Of a DNA stretch of 64,000 nt, positions 54,100 through 64,000 are shown one piece after another. Under the pieces are notes generated by a model. That model was not told the origin of the DNA. It saw only the letters and a program-made list of their open reading frames with translations, and made no database searches. Location: assembly GCF_023898315.1 (NCBI RefSeq), contig NC_064622.1:180688178-180752177 (forward strand), read 5' to 3'. How positions within the stretch are numbered: position 1 is the first letter of the stretch; each line of letters begins with the position of its first letter. Source of the DNA: Schistocerca nitens (Eukaryota; Arthropoda; Insecta; Orthoptera; Acrididae). The position numbers were made by a program, and so were the translations under genes.

Positions 54100-54520
54100 T
54101 GCTAGGAAACACAGAAAATCTGAAAGGGGAACTAAAAGCGCGGTTTAGATGTAGTGGGGGTCAGTGATTATAATGAAATGAAAAACTAATTCTCATGGAG
54201 AATTGTAACGCTCTTGCGTGGGAGAAAACAGAATAAATAATTACGGAAGAGTGTTGGGTTTGTGGGAGAGCCGAAAATGTTATTGTGTTCTTAATGAGTA
54301 TCATCTAGTAACAGAGAATACACTGTTCGAAAATCACGGTGGTATATTTGGAAAGGGCCTGACACATGTGAAATTTGCGTGTAGACTACATCATGGTCAG
54401 ACAGAGCTTCCGAAATCGGATACTTGATTTTAATGCGTACACAGGAGCAGATACCGATTTAGATCACAGTTCAGGAATAATCAGGAGAAAGGTGAAGATA
54501 AAATAACTGTCTTGAAGAAC
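54100..54520 (+). pseudogene. RTE-type LINE endonuclease fragment
   Basis: In shifted frames: ENRINNYGRVLGLWESRKCY, then VLNEYHLVTENTLFENHGGI. It then reads YIMVRQSFRNRILDFNAYTG and ADTDLDHSSGI, matching YIMVRQRFRNQVLNCKTFPG and ADVDSDHNILV of the RTE copy at 39319. The catalytic SDHN reads LDHS. It is the same family as that copy but older. Confidence 0.75.
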
Positions 54521-54874
54521 CAGTGTGGGATACTGCAGTACTAAGAAATGATGAGAGTTGCATCTGAAGTTCTCTAACGGTGTGAATAGGGCGATAATAA
54601 CTACCACAGTATGCAGTTCAGTTGAAGGGAAATAGACGTCTTTAAATAGAGCAAACACACATGTCTGAAGCCAGAAGAAAAGGTATTTGAAAGCATGATG
54701 TCTGCTCCTTCGAAAAAACAGACACCACGCAGATCCCGCAGCTGCGAAACACTATATCTCTAAGTAGTGAACAGGAGTATAATGGACAGGGACTGTGTGT
54801 GGATAGATGGCGCTCGGTCCGAGTGTAGATCGGCCGTGAGGCGTACCGAGGTAGTCCGTGCAGTTGCGATAAAG

Positions 54875-54960
54875 CTGTGTTCTGCATGGCGCAGTGGCTA
54901 CCACACCTAACTAGCAAACAGGAGAGCCCGGGTTCGAATCCCAGTCCGGTACACATTTTC
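54875..54960 (+). repeat. tRNA-like SINE remnant
   Basis: Reads gcatggcgcagtggctacca ... gagcccgggttcgaatccca, then gtccggtacacattttc. The A and B boxes are good (B box gggttcgaatccc). The string continues into a tail and lacks a matched acceptor stem, so I call a SINE. Part of 54660-54874 may be its 5' extension. Confidence 0.6.
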
Positions 54961-56779
54961 TCTCGTCGTCACTGATTTCGCCTCATGTCTCGCTGCAGCT
55001 GGTAGCGGTCAGAAGTCAGCACAGGTCAGAAAACTATTGCCTTCCTCAGGCACTAATGCATATTTTGCAGCCGTTAATCATGCTGACTACAAAACTGTTG
55101 ACAAATCCTTAGGGGATACGGTGCCACTCTTCTCTCAAGGCGGTTTTCTGCTTTCGTAGTGATCGGAGAGGATGCGTTAGTTGAAAAAAAAAAAGGCTGC
55201 AGAGAGCAGCGCAGGCCACAACGTGCCAGACTTCACCGGTGCTGTGTGCGCGCGCCGCCTCCGGGCCATTACCCGGCCTGTCGTGGCTTTCGTCAGTCCT
55301 TCTCGCAAGTACCCGGGACAAGCGACAATTCTTGAGTATTCCGCTGTTGAATTTTTCGGTCAGCACAGCTGTCTTCAGTTCGGCAGAATCCTGGTGTCGT
55401 CAGCGCTGTTCACCCTTCGCTATTTGTTCGTTCACAAGTCCAGTGACTGTTTGCACAAAAACAGGCGGGGCAGACATCTATCGTTACGAGCCTTTAAAAC
55501 TGAATGGGAATGAGAGAAGAGAGGTGTGAGAATTTTTAACATATACAAGCATTCGCATAAGCGAAGGGTACTGTAAATGTTCTACGAAACGACATCCCAA
55601 TACAGTGCCGAAGGAATGTAATGATTTAGTTGGCAACGAAAGAGCAAAACCTTACAATGACGAATACACAGGATTCTGTACATCAAGAAGCACTTTGTGA
55701 CAAATCTGGAAGCAAAGGGCACGTGAAGAAACTCGTGGTACGAGTAGCATAATCTCTGATGTAGCAAGCATTATTCCGCTATTAGTTGCAACAGATTTTG
55801 TTTGAACTTCACGAAGAGTATGGCAAATTTCACATATTACGATAAGGTACGTTTGTTAAGTCAAGGGGCATTCCTGGAACGATTCTTCGATTGAAATCCT
55901 GCTAAAGGTGAATTTATGAAGGAAAAAGATGCGCAGGAAAGAAAATTATAACCTCTGGAATGGACTGCGTACCTCTTACATTAAGTGGAACTGAGTACAC
56001 ACTGCACACAGTAAGACATTGCAAGATGAAAAACGACTTCTCTATGATATGATGGGTATTCATTTAAAAAGAAAAGCGCATTGAAGAAGAGACACATCTT
56101 GAGAAACGCAGTCCAGTTCACTAAGGCGTTAGAGGAAAAGTGACGTTTGAAGAATTTATTGTGGCCTTGAAAGAATTACAAGGACAGCTTCCAATGTTAA
56201 CTTTACACCTGTTTTCGAGCTGCTTTGGAGACCGTTAGCAGTTTCAGTTGAAATCATCTCTGTAAATGTGCAGATGTAACTGACTGACCTGCAAGGTAAT
56301 TCCTGTTTTAAAGAAAAATCCCTTTAAAGTTAAAACTTTCCAGGACGTCTACATTGCTTTCCTCATGCAGAGTTTCCATGTCTCTATAATGAGATTCAAA
56401 AACTGATACAATATTTCGACCAACATATGTACGTCAACAACGTTTCCTCGATTATGGAACTATGTCTTAACTAGGTGGCAACCTGATGAGAAAATCTTTG
56501 AAACTGTCTGCATGTGTCAGTATACCGAAAGGTTGCACCAGATTAAAGACTGAAGACCCTCTAGTTTGGTCTGTTTCCCTCCACACCAATCAACAAGATT
56601 AAAATTATGTCTCTTCATGGTGCCAAAGATAATTAATACTCAGGATTTGTTTTGATTTTGATGTATGTTGTTGAGAAATGTGCAATATAAAACACAGTCG
56701 TACGCATTGCCTCTGTATTGCAAATTAAATACGACGTGTTTGCAGTTTCCCTCTCCTCACGTTCTGAGAGTGGTGTGGC
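54961..56779. other. Intergenic, no gene seen
   Basis: No recognisable domain. A short poly-A run lies at about 55183-55193 and a GC-rich patch at 55230-55310. Confidence 0.4.
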
Positions 56780-57145
56780 GGTGGGGAGAAATGCGCCAGC
56801 CAGGCTGGTCCACAACCCGAATTCTTGGCTACCCTTGATCTATAGTGTTTAGGTTCGGTGAGTTTTGCAGGCCATTCCATATGTCCAATATCTTAATTTT
56901 TCAGTGCATCCGACACCTCAGCGGGCCTTCGTGGGCGTGCATTGACGTCCGTAAACAGAAAGTTGGGACCTACCGCATCTCTAAACAGACAGTCACGATC
57001 CAGAATAACCCCTATGCAGTACCACTGTCCTGTAATGATATCTCACCCAAAGTTATGCAGCAATGTTCGGCCATTGTGCATAATGCCTGTCCACACCATA
57101 ACGCCTACCCCATAACGGTCACCTTCATGAATATTCTGTGGTGCG

Positions 57146-57197
<52 letters not shown>

Positions 57198-57700
57198 CAC
57201 TAACTGGTGACCAGAATCAATTGCCATAGTGAAGCCTGATTCGCCGGAGAACACCACTATGGACCACAGTTACTCACCCAAACCAAAACGCTACCTCCAC
57301 CAACAAACTCTTTCTCGAAGACCGGATGGGAGAAATGGGCTGCATTTAACATGCTTTCGAGCATAAAAAGAGTTTGTTGTAAGTGCAGCGAAATGGCTTT
57401 GGCTGAGACAAATTTACTGGTAGCGGTTGAAAGGTCGGCAGCGATCTGCCTAGGAGTCAGATGTCTCTTCCGTTCACCAATAGGACTACGTTTCGATGCT
57501 CTTACGGTGTGGTGGTCCGTCTCTGGCCACAGACATGCATTCGCATAGCATTTCCACCTTCAGTGGCATTTTTTAATCGCGAGAGAAGACCATTTTGGAC
57601 GCACCCATTACTTTGGCGGCAGTAGTGACGTACTGACCGCCTTCGAACCGTCCAACTGTTTGTCTATGATCGTAAGCACTCAAACGATGTGTTGCAGAAA
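56780..57700 (-). pseudogene. Tc1-type transposase pseudogene, nearly full span
   Basis: On the minus strand, from high to low coordinates: YDHRQTVGRFEGGQYVTTAA (first HTH), FYARKHVKCSPFLPSG, then WSIVVFSGESGFTMAIDSGH, where the first aspartate is glycine (SGES). Next is GVGVMVWTGIMHNGRTLLHN, then AVGPNFLFTDVNARPRRPAE with the second aspartate, and MEWPAKLTEPKHYRS, where SPDLNPIEH is destroyed. Many stops, and a CT/GA microsatellite interrupts the frame between the first aspartate and VMVW. This is an old copy of a lineage different from 25977-26999. Confidence 0.75.
57150..57195. repeat. (CT)n microsatellite
   Basis: About 23 CT dinucleotides, expanded inside a Tc1 pseudogene. Confidence 0.97.
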
Positions 57701-57894
57701 TGTTACTTTACCACACGGAGTGTCGCACTAATCGGCTCCACAAAAATCTTCGTCAAACACCGTAATGCATGAATTGTCTAATGCATACATAGCATTCCGC
57801 ACAGGTTTCGATGCAGTTAGCACGTCCTGCCCTCTACATTTCCTTTTACTATCATTGTTCAGCCGTTCCGTATTAACTGTTCGTAACCAAGAAC

Positions 57895-59519
57895 GAATGG
57901 CAGGTAGTAAAGAACATACGACACCAGCGGCCACCTAAAAGAGCCATCAGAGGACCAGATGGCCCCCTCTATGACGAACTCGTCCAGGCGGAGCTGTATG
58001 CTACGACTTACCAAGAACAAATGTCTACACCAGCGGCCCCCGTGAACGAAGTCCGCCTGCAAGAACAGGAAGCCGTCGTTACAGCAGAATGGACTGCTTT
58101 TCGTACTGCGCCTGTGCAGAGCCGCCCACAATTCACCACACCAGCAGAGATCCGTAAAATTATCCGGAAGACTCGGAATGATGCGCCGGGCAACGACTCC
58201 ATAAGCAACACCGATTTGAAACAGTTGCCCAGGAAGCCAACTGTGCTCCTTACCCGAATTCTCAACAGCTGTCTTCTGCAGGGATATTTTCCTACGGCAT
58301 GGAAGACGGCTCCAGTAGTACCAGTACCCAAGCCAGGTAAAGACCCAGCAGAACCAAACAGTTACCGGCCAATTAGCCTCTTGCCGACCCTTGGCAAGGT
58401 GCTCGAGAGAGTGCTGTTGAAGAGGCTCCATGACACGCTTACAGCGCATGATGTTATACGACCCGAACAATTCGGTTTCAAGGACAAGTTATCTGCCGAA
58501 CTTCAACTTTTACGGATCACCTAACGGATACAACAAGCAGCACTTCACGATTGGTGTCTTCCTTGACATCGAAAAAGCTTACGATAAAGTGTGGCGGCCC
58601 AACCTTATCGTGAAAATGCATCACACTACCCCTATTGCGGATTGTTACATTAGACTCATAGACAGCTTTCTGCAGGACAGGAAACTGTATGTCCGAGTCG
58701 ACGACAAAAACTCTGAAATGAAACTGATCTCCGCAGGAATTCCGCTGGGCTCTTGTCATTTCGCCTCTGCTTTTCAACTTATATATAAATGACATACCAA
58801 CAGTCCCCCTTGTTACGGCGAGTTTTTATGCAGAAGATACGGCCTTTCTGACAACAGGACGACACTTGGACCAGCTAATCGCTAGGATGCAACGGCAACT
58901 TGCTGTAATGGAACGCTGGGCGCTGCAAAATAAGATAACCATCAACCCGACGAAGACGGCAGCCGTTCTATTCACACGGAGGAAACCAGTTCTGAACGAC
59001 AGACTCCAAATAGCTGACCAATTTATCCCATGGTCGCTGGGAGTGAAGTATCTCGGTGTCTACCTTGACAAAAAATTACTCTTTACGCAGCATATTGACA
59101 GCAAGAAGACGGCAGCCCAGAAGATGGCCAGGTCATTAATTCCGTTCCTGAAGAGTAAGGATCTCAACCTTAAGACTAAACTCCAATTGTATAAGGCAAC
59201 GGTGGAACCCACCATATTGTATGGCTCCACCTCGTGGGGAACCACGTGCGTCTCCAACTACAACAAACTCCAAGCGCTGCAAAACATTTGCTATCGATGG
59301 ATCACAAGAGCTCCATGGTGGACAAGAAACGTCGACATCCGCACCGCTCTCCACGAGACCACTATACAAGAGAAGGTCCATGACAAGGCTCTACGAGTTT
59401 TTGACAAGATCGATGCCCTTAGGGACGAAGTTCGACGATTAGAATCGGTAGGAACGGTAAACCCTGCAAGATGGCACACGTTTAGAGTACCGAAGTCAAT
59501 AACGTTTCACCCCCCATAG
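57895..59519 (+). pseudogene. Jockey-like LINE reverse transcriptase pseudogene
   Basis: The start PKRAIRGPDGPLYDELVQAE is the linker before the reverse transcriptase. From 58021: IRKIIRKTRNDAPGNDSISN, VVPVPKPGKDPAEPNSYRPI and ERVLLKRLHDTL, then QFGFKDKLSAELQLL. A frameshift near 58500 leads to FLDIEKAYDKVW and AGIPLGS. Another near 58755 leads to ISPLLFNLYINDIP and SFYAEDTAFLTTG, where the active-site DD reads ED. The C-terminal part (58866-59519) has LGVKYLGVYLDKKLLFTQHI, TVEPTILYGSTSWG and LQALQNICYRWITRAPWWTR, typical of jockey elements. The 3' flank has an aataaataaag signal near 59653. No RNase H is present. The endonuclease half is missing, and frameshifts make it inactive. Confidence 0.87.
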
Positions 59520-59689
59520 GCAATCTGTCATAACACGAGGAAGCAGTCACACATAACAGCCTTGACACATTTCACCCTTCACAGGAGATAGACATCACCA
59601 AAGACAGCAGGCTAAAGGACCCATTGCGTGCCCAAGCCTAACTGAATGTGTAATAAATAAAGTGTTTTCCTTTTATCCTTACATCCCAT

Positions 59690-62293
59690 CCTAGAAGAAT
59701 AAGTCATCAAGGATGATCTCTTCAGTCCACACCACACACTATATACGAAAGAAAAGAAAAATTAACTGTTCGTTGTTCTGCAGAAATTGTCTCTTGTTCC
59801 ATAGCACGTGCCAACTGTTATTTAGAAATTTTCACGCAGTGTTGTTATTCGACAGTTAACAGTCCCCTCCGCAGTGGGAACTTGGTCGCCTGACTACTCC
59901 AGCTAGATTCTAGTTCAAAGTACTGCGCGTTGTTTCGTTGCAGTAGAAGCACGGAAAGGACGAAAATGTCTTCCACGAAACGTGCGACTACTTGCTACGA
60001 AATTCATTCAGTTCATCGATGAGGACGTGGAGAGGAGAGTGACAGTGCCGATGGAGAAGAAGACGGAACGAACAAGCAAAATTTTGAAATTAAGTGGATG
60101 GTTGCAAATTGACGATATGGATAAATGTGTTACTATGAATCATTATCTGTCACATTACGGACAATAAAAGGACATACAAAAGTTGTGAAACTTCACAGCG
60201 TTTATCTCAAACATATCGACTTGAAGCAAGGAAACTCAGGAAGGCTATTCTGTGTATGGAATTTTGTTATAAGAGCTGCCAGTATAAACGAGTCACCATG
60301 TGCGAACGATACAATATTATTTTTAAAATGGAACACCGCGGAGGCTTAAGAACTGGAGCCATCTGTTGATTATTCAGGCGGAACGTCAATTCGTACACAG
60401 TACACTGTGAATAAATGTTTCCAAAGAGATGTATGCGATTGGTTTTTTGAAGCATATAATGTTATGTGAGCCTCACTGCCCCTTTTTTTTAACTGATTTG
60501 TGCCTGATTTTATTCTGAGGAGCTCAGTAATGTGTGTAAATACCGTAAATGCAAATCTGATTCAAAAAGTATTTGAAGTGAAGTGAAGCGCAGCTGGACA
60601 GCAACAAACTCTTTAGCGCGCAACAATCCCCGCAACGATAGTAGTTTTGAATCTTTGAGTATGGACTAAGGTGAACTTCATTGTCGTCGCCGTCTATCAA
60701 TCGACAGAATTGTGAGAGTACAAAGTTCGCTAAAATACAGGAAAAGAAATGCATTCTCTGTAGTTGTCATTCAATAAGTAACAACCTCTCATAATTTATT
60801 AATGACAGTAAATGGATTATGTTCTTGTACAATAGTATGGTGCTGAACTCCACTGACCAATTTTGATGTAGCAGGACGTGTAGTTTGAAGGAAGTTTGTG
60901 TGCTAAGCAATCTCCTTTCCTCTCGAAAAGCAGATTGCTGTTTGATCTTATTTACTTACAACAGTGGTCCCTTAGGTATGAAAAGCAACGAAAACTTGGG
61001 ATCAAAGCTATCCGCAATACGGCCAAGTAACTAACAGAGTCGTATTTTAAACCTTAAACAACAATAACTTCCTCCAAATTGTAGTACGTCACCAAATGAT
61101 GCAGAAGCTGATCATTCAAGGGGGCAGCAACCAAAATTCAGGTACCATTTACGACTTAAAGTAAAAATCTCGATAAAAAATCTCTCTCTCTCTCTCTCTC
61201 TCCCCAAACACATATATAAATATTCATATTATTAAAAAAATCATTTTATAAGCAAAAGAGCTGGTCAATCAATAACTGCTGGTCAGGGAACCGCCATATA
61301 GAATGAAGCGTGTAACACTGCTACAGTGTTACACGCTGTACTATTGGTAAGCCTGTACTATTGGTAGCTCTTATTCCTGTTTCTAGGTTGTAAACACGAC
61401 AGTGCTGCCTCCTGACCTGGTAATCAGCTCGCTTTGGCGGATAAAAAGCAGCAGAAAATGCTTCGCACCAGTTCTTTCAAAAGAGCCAGCGTCTATAAGC
61501 CCTGGGAAAGTGCTAGAGACGAAGCGTTCACAAAGAACATAAATTAAAAATCTAATATCAAAAGGACACCGTGGTGTCTTGGCTGGCTGCTTTCTTCGTT
61601 TACTCTACACCTCAGAGCCAGAGACTGCTCTTCGCTCTTTTCAACTGATTGTTCTGTTCTACGTTGTCACTGACAGGTAATTTCAACTTGTACTCCAGCA
61701 ATGATTTGCCATACTGTTATCAGAAACATAGCGAGATAACGAAAAGATTTTCCTTGAACAGCAAAATCTTTTTCAATAGCACATATAAAATGCATTCTTT
61801 GAGTTTATTTACGGGCACTATTCCGTTTTACCAGCTGACAACGGATTACCTTTAGCTGGTTGAAAACTGCACATGTTCATAATAAATGTCAAAGACCTTT
61901 CTAAACATCTAATAGATTACAGATGATAACATAATAGATAATTTCTTTATCTACCTTTATGTTAAAGAAAAGAAAGAAATGCTTCACATGAATCCACAGT
62001 CATATTTGTACTCTTTATATTCATTTCCGTCTCACCACACTATTAACTTATTTAAGTTCAGTTACGTAGCATGTTCTCCATGCAGCTAAAGTTAAATACT
62101 TAAATATAAAATGTTTAGCAAGAAAGCAATAACTGGCTGCAACTACGAAGTGTTCAGGTTACATATCACCATCGTATTCTTCCCTCTTTTACAGTTAACG
62201 AGTTTTGTTTTATAAAGGTAGCATATGTCATAAAGAAACATATCAACATTTTGTGTTGTAATCTCTTTCTCTTCAAGTGCACTGAAATACAAG
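59690..62293. other. Intergenic, 2.6 kb, no gene seen
   Basis: Short frames only; the plus-strand frame from 59982 (MRLLATKFIQFIDEDVERRV) is unrecognised. It contains a short CT run near 61182-61201 and the hairpin at 61308-61366. Confidence 0.4.
61308..61366. repeat. Perfect 13-bp hairpin plus 13-bp direct repeat
   Basis: gcgtgtaacactg (61308-61320), loop cta, cagtgttacacgc (61324-61336). Immediately after, tgtactattggta occurs at 61337-61349 and again at 61354-61366. This could be a small inverted-repeat remnant; no T run follows the stem to suggest a pol III terminator. Confidence 0.8.
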
Positions 62294-62829
62294 GGTTGGA
62301 ACTTTAATAACGGATACTATTTATTTACGACTTATACAAAATACGTACTTCGTTCAACGTTTTACTGCCCTTCAAAGTAGTCACCAGCACTGCATACAAC
62401 CCACTGCCTTCCTGTAAGCTGGTAGCAGGCTGTGTTCCAAAGACGAACATCTTAGAGAAAGAGGCGATGACATTTTCTTCAGCATCCGCCCACCATTTAG
62501 CAGAAGAATGCTCGAGTGCATATAACGGAAGTGGTGAATGGCTTATTCGGTCGATGGTGCTGGTACCTACTGTACCATCCATCAACTCTCCGGACTTAAG
62601 CCTGTGTGACCTCAACTTGATTCCTAGATTGGTGGCATTCTCTTCAGGTGTTACAGAGATTTGTTGAGTAATAGACCGCACCAATCGAACTATTGACACT
62701 GCTGACGTTGTTAAGGATATCCGACGACTTCCACATCGCTGGCAACGGGTTATACACAATGCAAACCTTGAAACGTTTACCTATTGTGTGAGTTGAAAAT
62801 AAATAGTTTCCGTTAATACAGTTCCAACC
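62294..62829. mobile_element. Palindromic mariner remnant
   Basis: The ends are inverted: the left reads ggttggaactttaataacgg then atactatttattt, and the complement of the right reads ggttggaactgtattaacgg then aaactatttattt. The plus strand near the right end encodes a mariner C-terminus (SPDLSLCDLNLIPRL, then TIDTADVVKDIRRLPHRWQR). The minus strand near the left end encodes another (YQLTGRQWVVCSAGDYFEGQ and a stop). Two C-termini facing outward mean a tail-to-tail inverted duplication. Both are frame-broken. Confidence 0.75.
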
Positions 62830-62957
62830 TTCATAAATGTTGTTCATGCATTATTTTCGATTGTGCAAATATATGGATGAAACTGTTTCTGTGGTGTCAT
62901 TATTTACTGGAGCAGTGCTGCTTATCGGCCGTTTTGTATAAAATTATCCTGTGAGAT

Positions 62958-63334
62958 CCAGAATGAGATTTTCACTCTGCAGCGGAGTGTGCGCTGATAT
63001 GAAACTTCCTGGCAGATTAAAACTGTGTGCCCGACCGAGACTCGAACTCGGGACCGTTGCCTTTCGCGGGCAAGTGCTCCACCAACTGAGCTACCGAAGC
63101 ACGACCCACGCCCGGTACCCACAGCTTTACTTCTGCCAGTACCTCGTCTCCTACCTTCCAAACTTTACAGAAGCTCTCCTGCGAACCTTGCAGAACTAGC
63201 ACTCCTGAAAGAAAGGATATTGCGGAGACATGGCTTAGCCACAGCCTGGGGGATGTTTCCAGAATGGATTTTCACTCTGCAGCGGAGTGTGCGCTGATAT
63301 GAAACTTCCTGGCAGATTAAAACTGTGGGTACCG
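62958..63334 (-). repeat. SINE family E with tail duplicated in tandem
   Basis: The tail ccagaatgagattttcactc ... cagattaaaactgtg occurs at about 62958-63029 and again at about 63260-63328 in the same orientation. Between them lie a tRNA-like head on the minus strand (gtagctcagttggtggagca ... cgagttcgagtctcggtcgg) and about 150 bases of body (ctctcctgcgaaccttgcag). The order tail-body-head-tail shows that the unit can be tandem or circularly permuted. No duplication was found. Confidence 0.8.
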
Positions 63335-64000
63335 GCAGTAATGTGATGTATTGTACAGAAACTCTAGCACATAAATAGACATTCTGTAGAAGCCATACTA
63401 GAACGTAATCAGTACTGACAATTCAAAGTACTGCGAAATAAGAGTCCGTTTCAGCAGTAATTTGCACAGCGAGTAGCTGGAACGTGTCAGTGACTATTAT
63501 TACAATCGAAGTCCTTTTGTTGCACTAAAAGCCTCTGACTTCCAGGTACGCCGCTGTTATTGGTTAATTTTTATTTTCTTCCTTATTAAGCGTTTCCATT
63601 TCACTGTCACTTATCGCCAAGCGCGTATCCATCACAACAGCTTTGTTCCAGCTGTCAGCTATTTCTACTTTCAGGTCTTTTATTTTAGTCTACCGGCACG
63701 ATGTTCGATTTTTGTTGCGTGCCGGTAAAATGGAAACGCGCAAATTGAGGATCGGCTGCCAGAGAAAAATGCGGGCACTGTATTTGGCAACAGAAAGAAA
63801 GACAAAATGCACTTATTTTTGCGTGTGATAACCACTGCAAATCGTAATAACAGAACGAAATATGAACAGCAGCCTTCATTCGAAACTGTAAGACATCCAC
63901 GAGTCTTGTTCTGAAATATATAACAACAACACTAGCACATCCTTCCGAACAATTTTAGCATCCCGAAGAATTTTTTCGTTTACATGTTCCTACTACCTAG
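63335..64000. other. Intergenic to window end, nothing recognised
   Basis: No recognisable coding or repeat sequence. Short frames at 63643-63828 (plus) and 63685-63900 (minus) overlap and are unrecognised. Confidence 0.4.

Noticed and set aside
62958-63334. Short LTR retrotransposon or TRIM (tail repeated at both ends)
   Set aside because: The repeated segment is the tail of a known tRNA-headed SINE in this window. No TG...CA termini, primer-binding site or polypurine tract were seen.
1-64000. CRISPR arrays, bacterial operons, riboswitches or integrated viral genes
   Set aside because: Searched by eye; no regularly spaced short repeats, no Shine-Dalgarno-led gene rows, and no capsid, envelope or integrase-type viral reading frames were found.

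Overview
The window looks like TE-dense intergenic DNA from a large-genome orthopteran insect, most likely a locust of the genus Schistocerca. The main clue is a tRNA-headed SINE with one shared tail (reads gatgtccttaggttagttag ... gactgatgacctcagatgtt ... agagccatttgaacc). It occurs about twelve times here on both strands, usually with its own target-site duplication, and from memory this tail is typical of Schistocerca. I found no convincing host protein-coding gene, no free-standing tRNA or rRNA gene, no CRISPR array and no bacterial-type operon. Nearly every recognisable coding trace belongs to a transposable element.

Layout. 0-9 kb: mariner and Tc1 scraps, five SINEs, and a DD41D-type mariner pseudogene. 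9-11.3 kb: low-complexity and tandem repeats (220-bp duplication, pyrimidine tract, 174-bp tandem). 11.3-19.3 kb: three mariner-type elements with both ends visible: a fold-back copy, a near-complete copy with two frameshifts, and an internally deleted copy with 277-bp terminal inverted repeats. Two LINE fragments and two SINEs lie among them. 21.6-23.8 kb: a Tc1 element split by a Penelope-like element. 24.5-27.9 kb: a SINE, a long GATA/GAGA/AC microsatellite, and a LINE interrupted by a Tc1 element with an apparently intact transposase and then by a second SINE family. 28-38.6 kb: fold-back repeats, a 5S-rRNA-derived SINE, several tRNA-derived SINEs and transposase remnants. 39.3-41.9 kb: a 5'-truncated RTE-type LINE with target-site duplication. 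44.9-51.0 kb: a full-length I/R1-type LINE (ORF1 with zinc knuckles; ORF2 with endonuclease, reverse transcriptase and RNase H) flanked by a 10-bp duplication and carrying a SINE inside ORF2. 52-64 kb: a second pyrimidine tract, RTE endonuclease, Tc1 and jockey-like remnants, a palindromic mariner remnant and a SINE with a duplicated tail.

How the pieces relate. The genes do not form a pathway. LINEs supply endonuclease and reverse transcriptase, and the SINE insertions carry hallmarks of that machinery (variable-length direct duplications, 5' truncation, inversions). Tc1/mariner elements insert at TA and move by their own transposases. The only uninterrupted element protein I see is the Tc1 transposase at 25977-26999. 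The nesting (SINE in LINE, SINE in a second LINE fragment, Tc1 plus SINE in a third, Penelope in Tc1) gives relative ages.

Limits: family names come from protein motifs read by eye and from memory of repeat families, without database searches. Ends are accurate to the base where duplications are quoted and approximate elsewhere.
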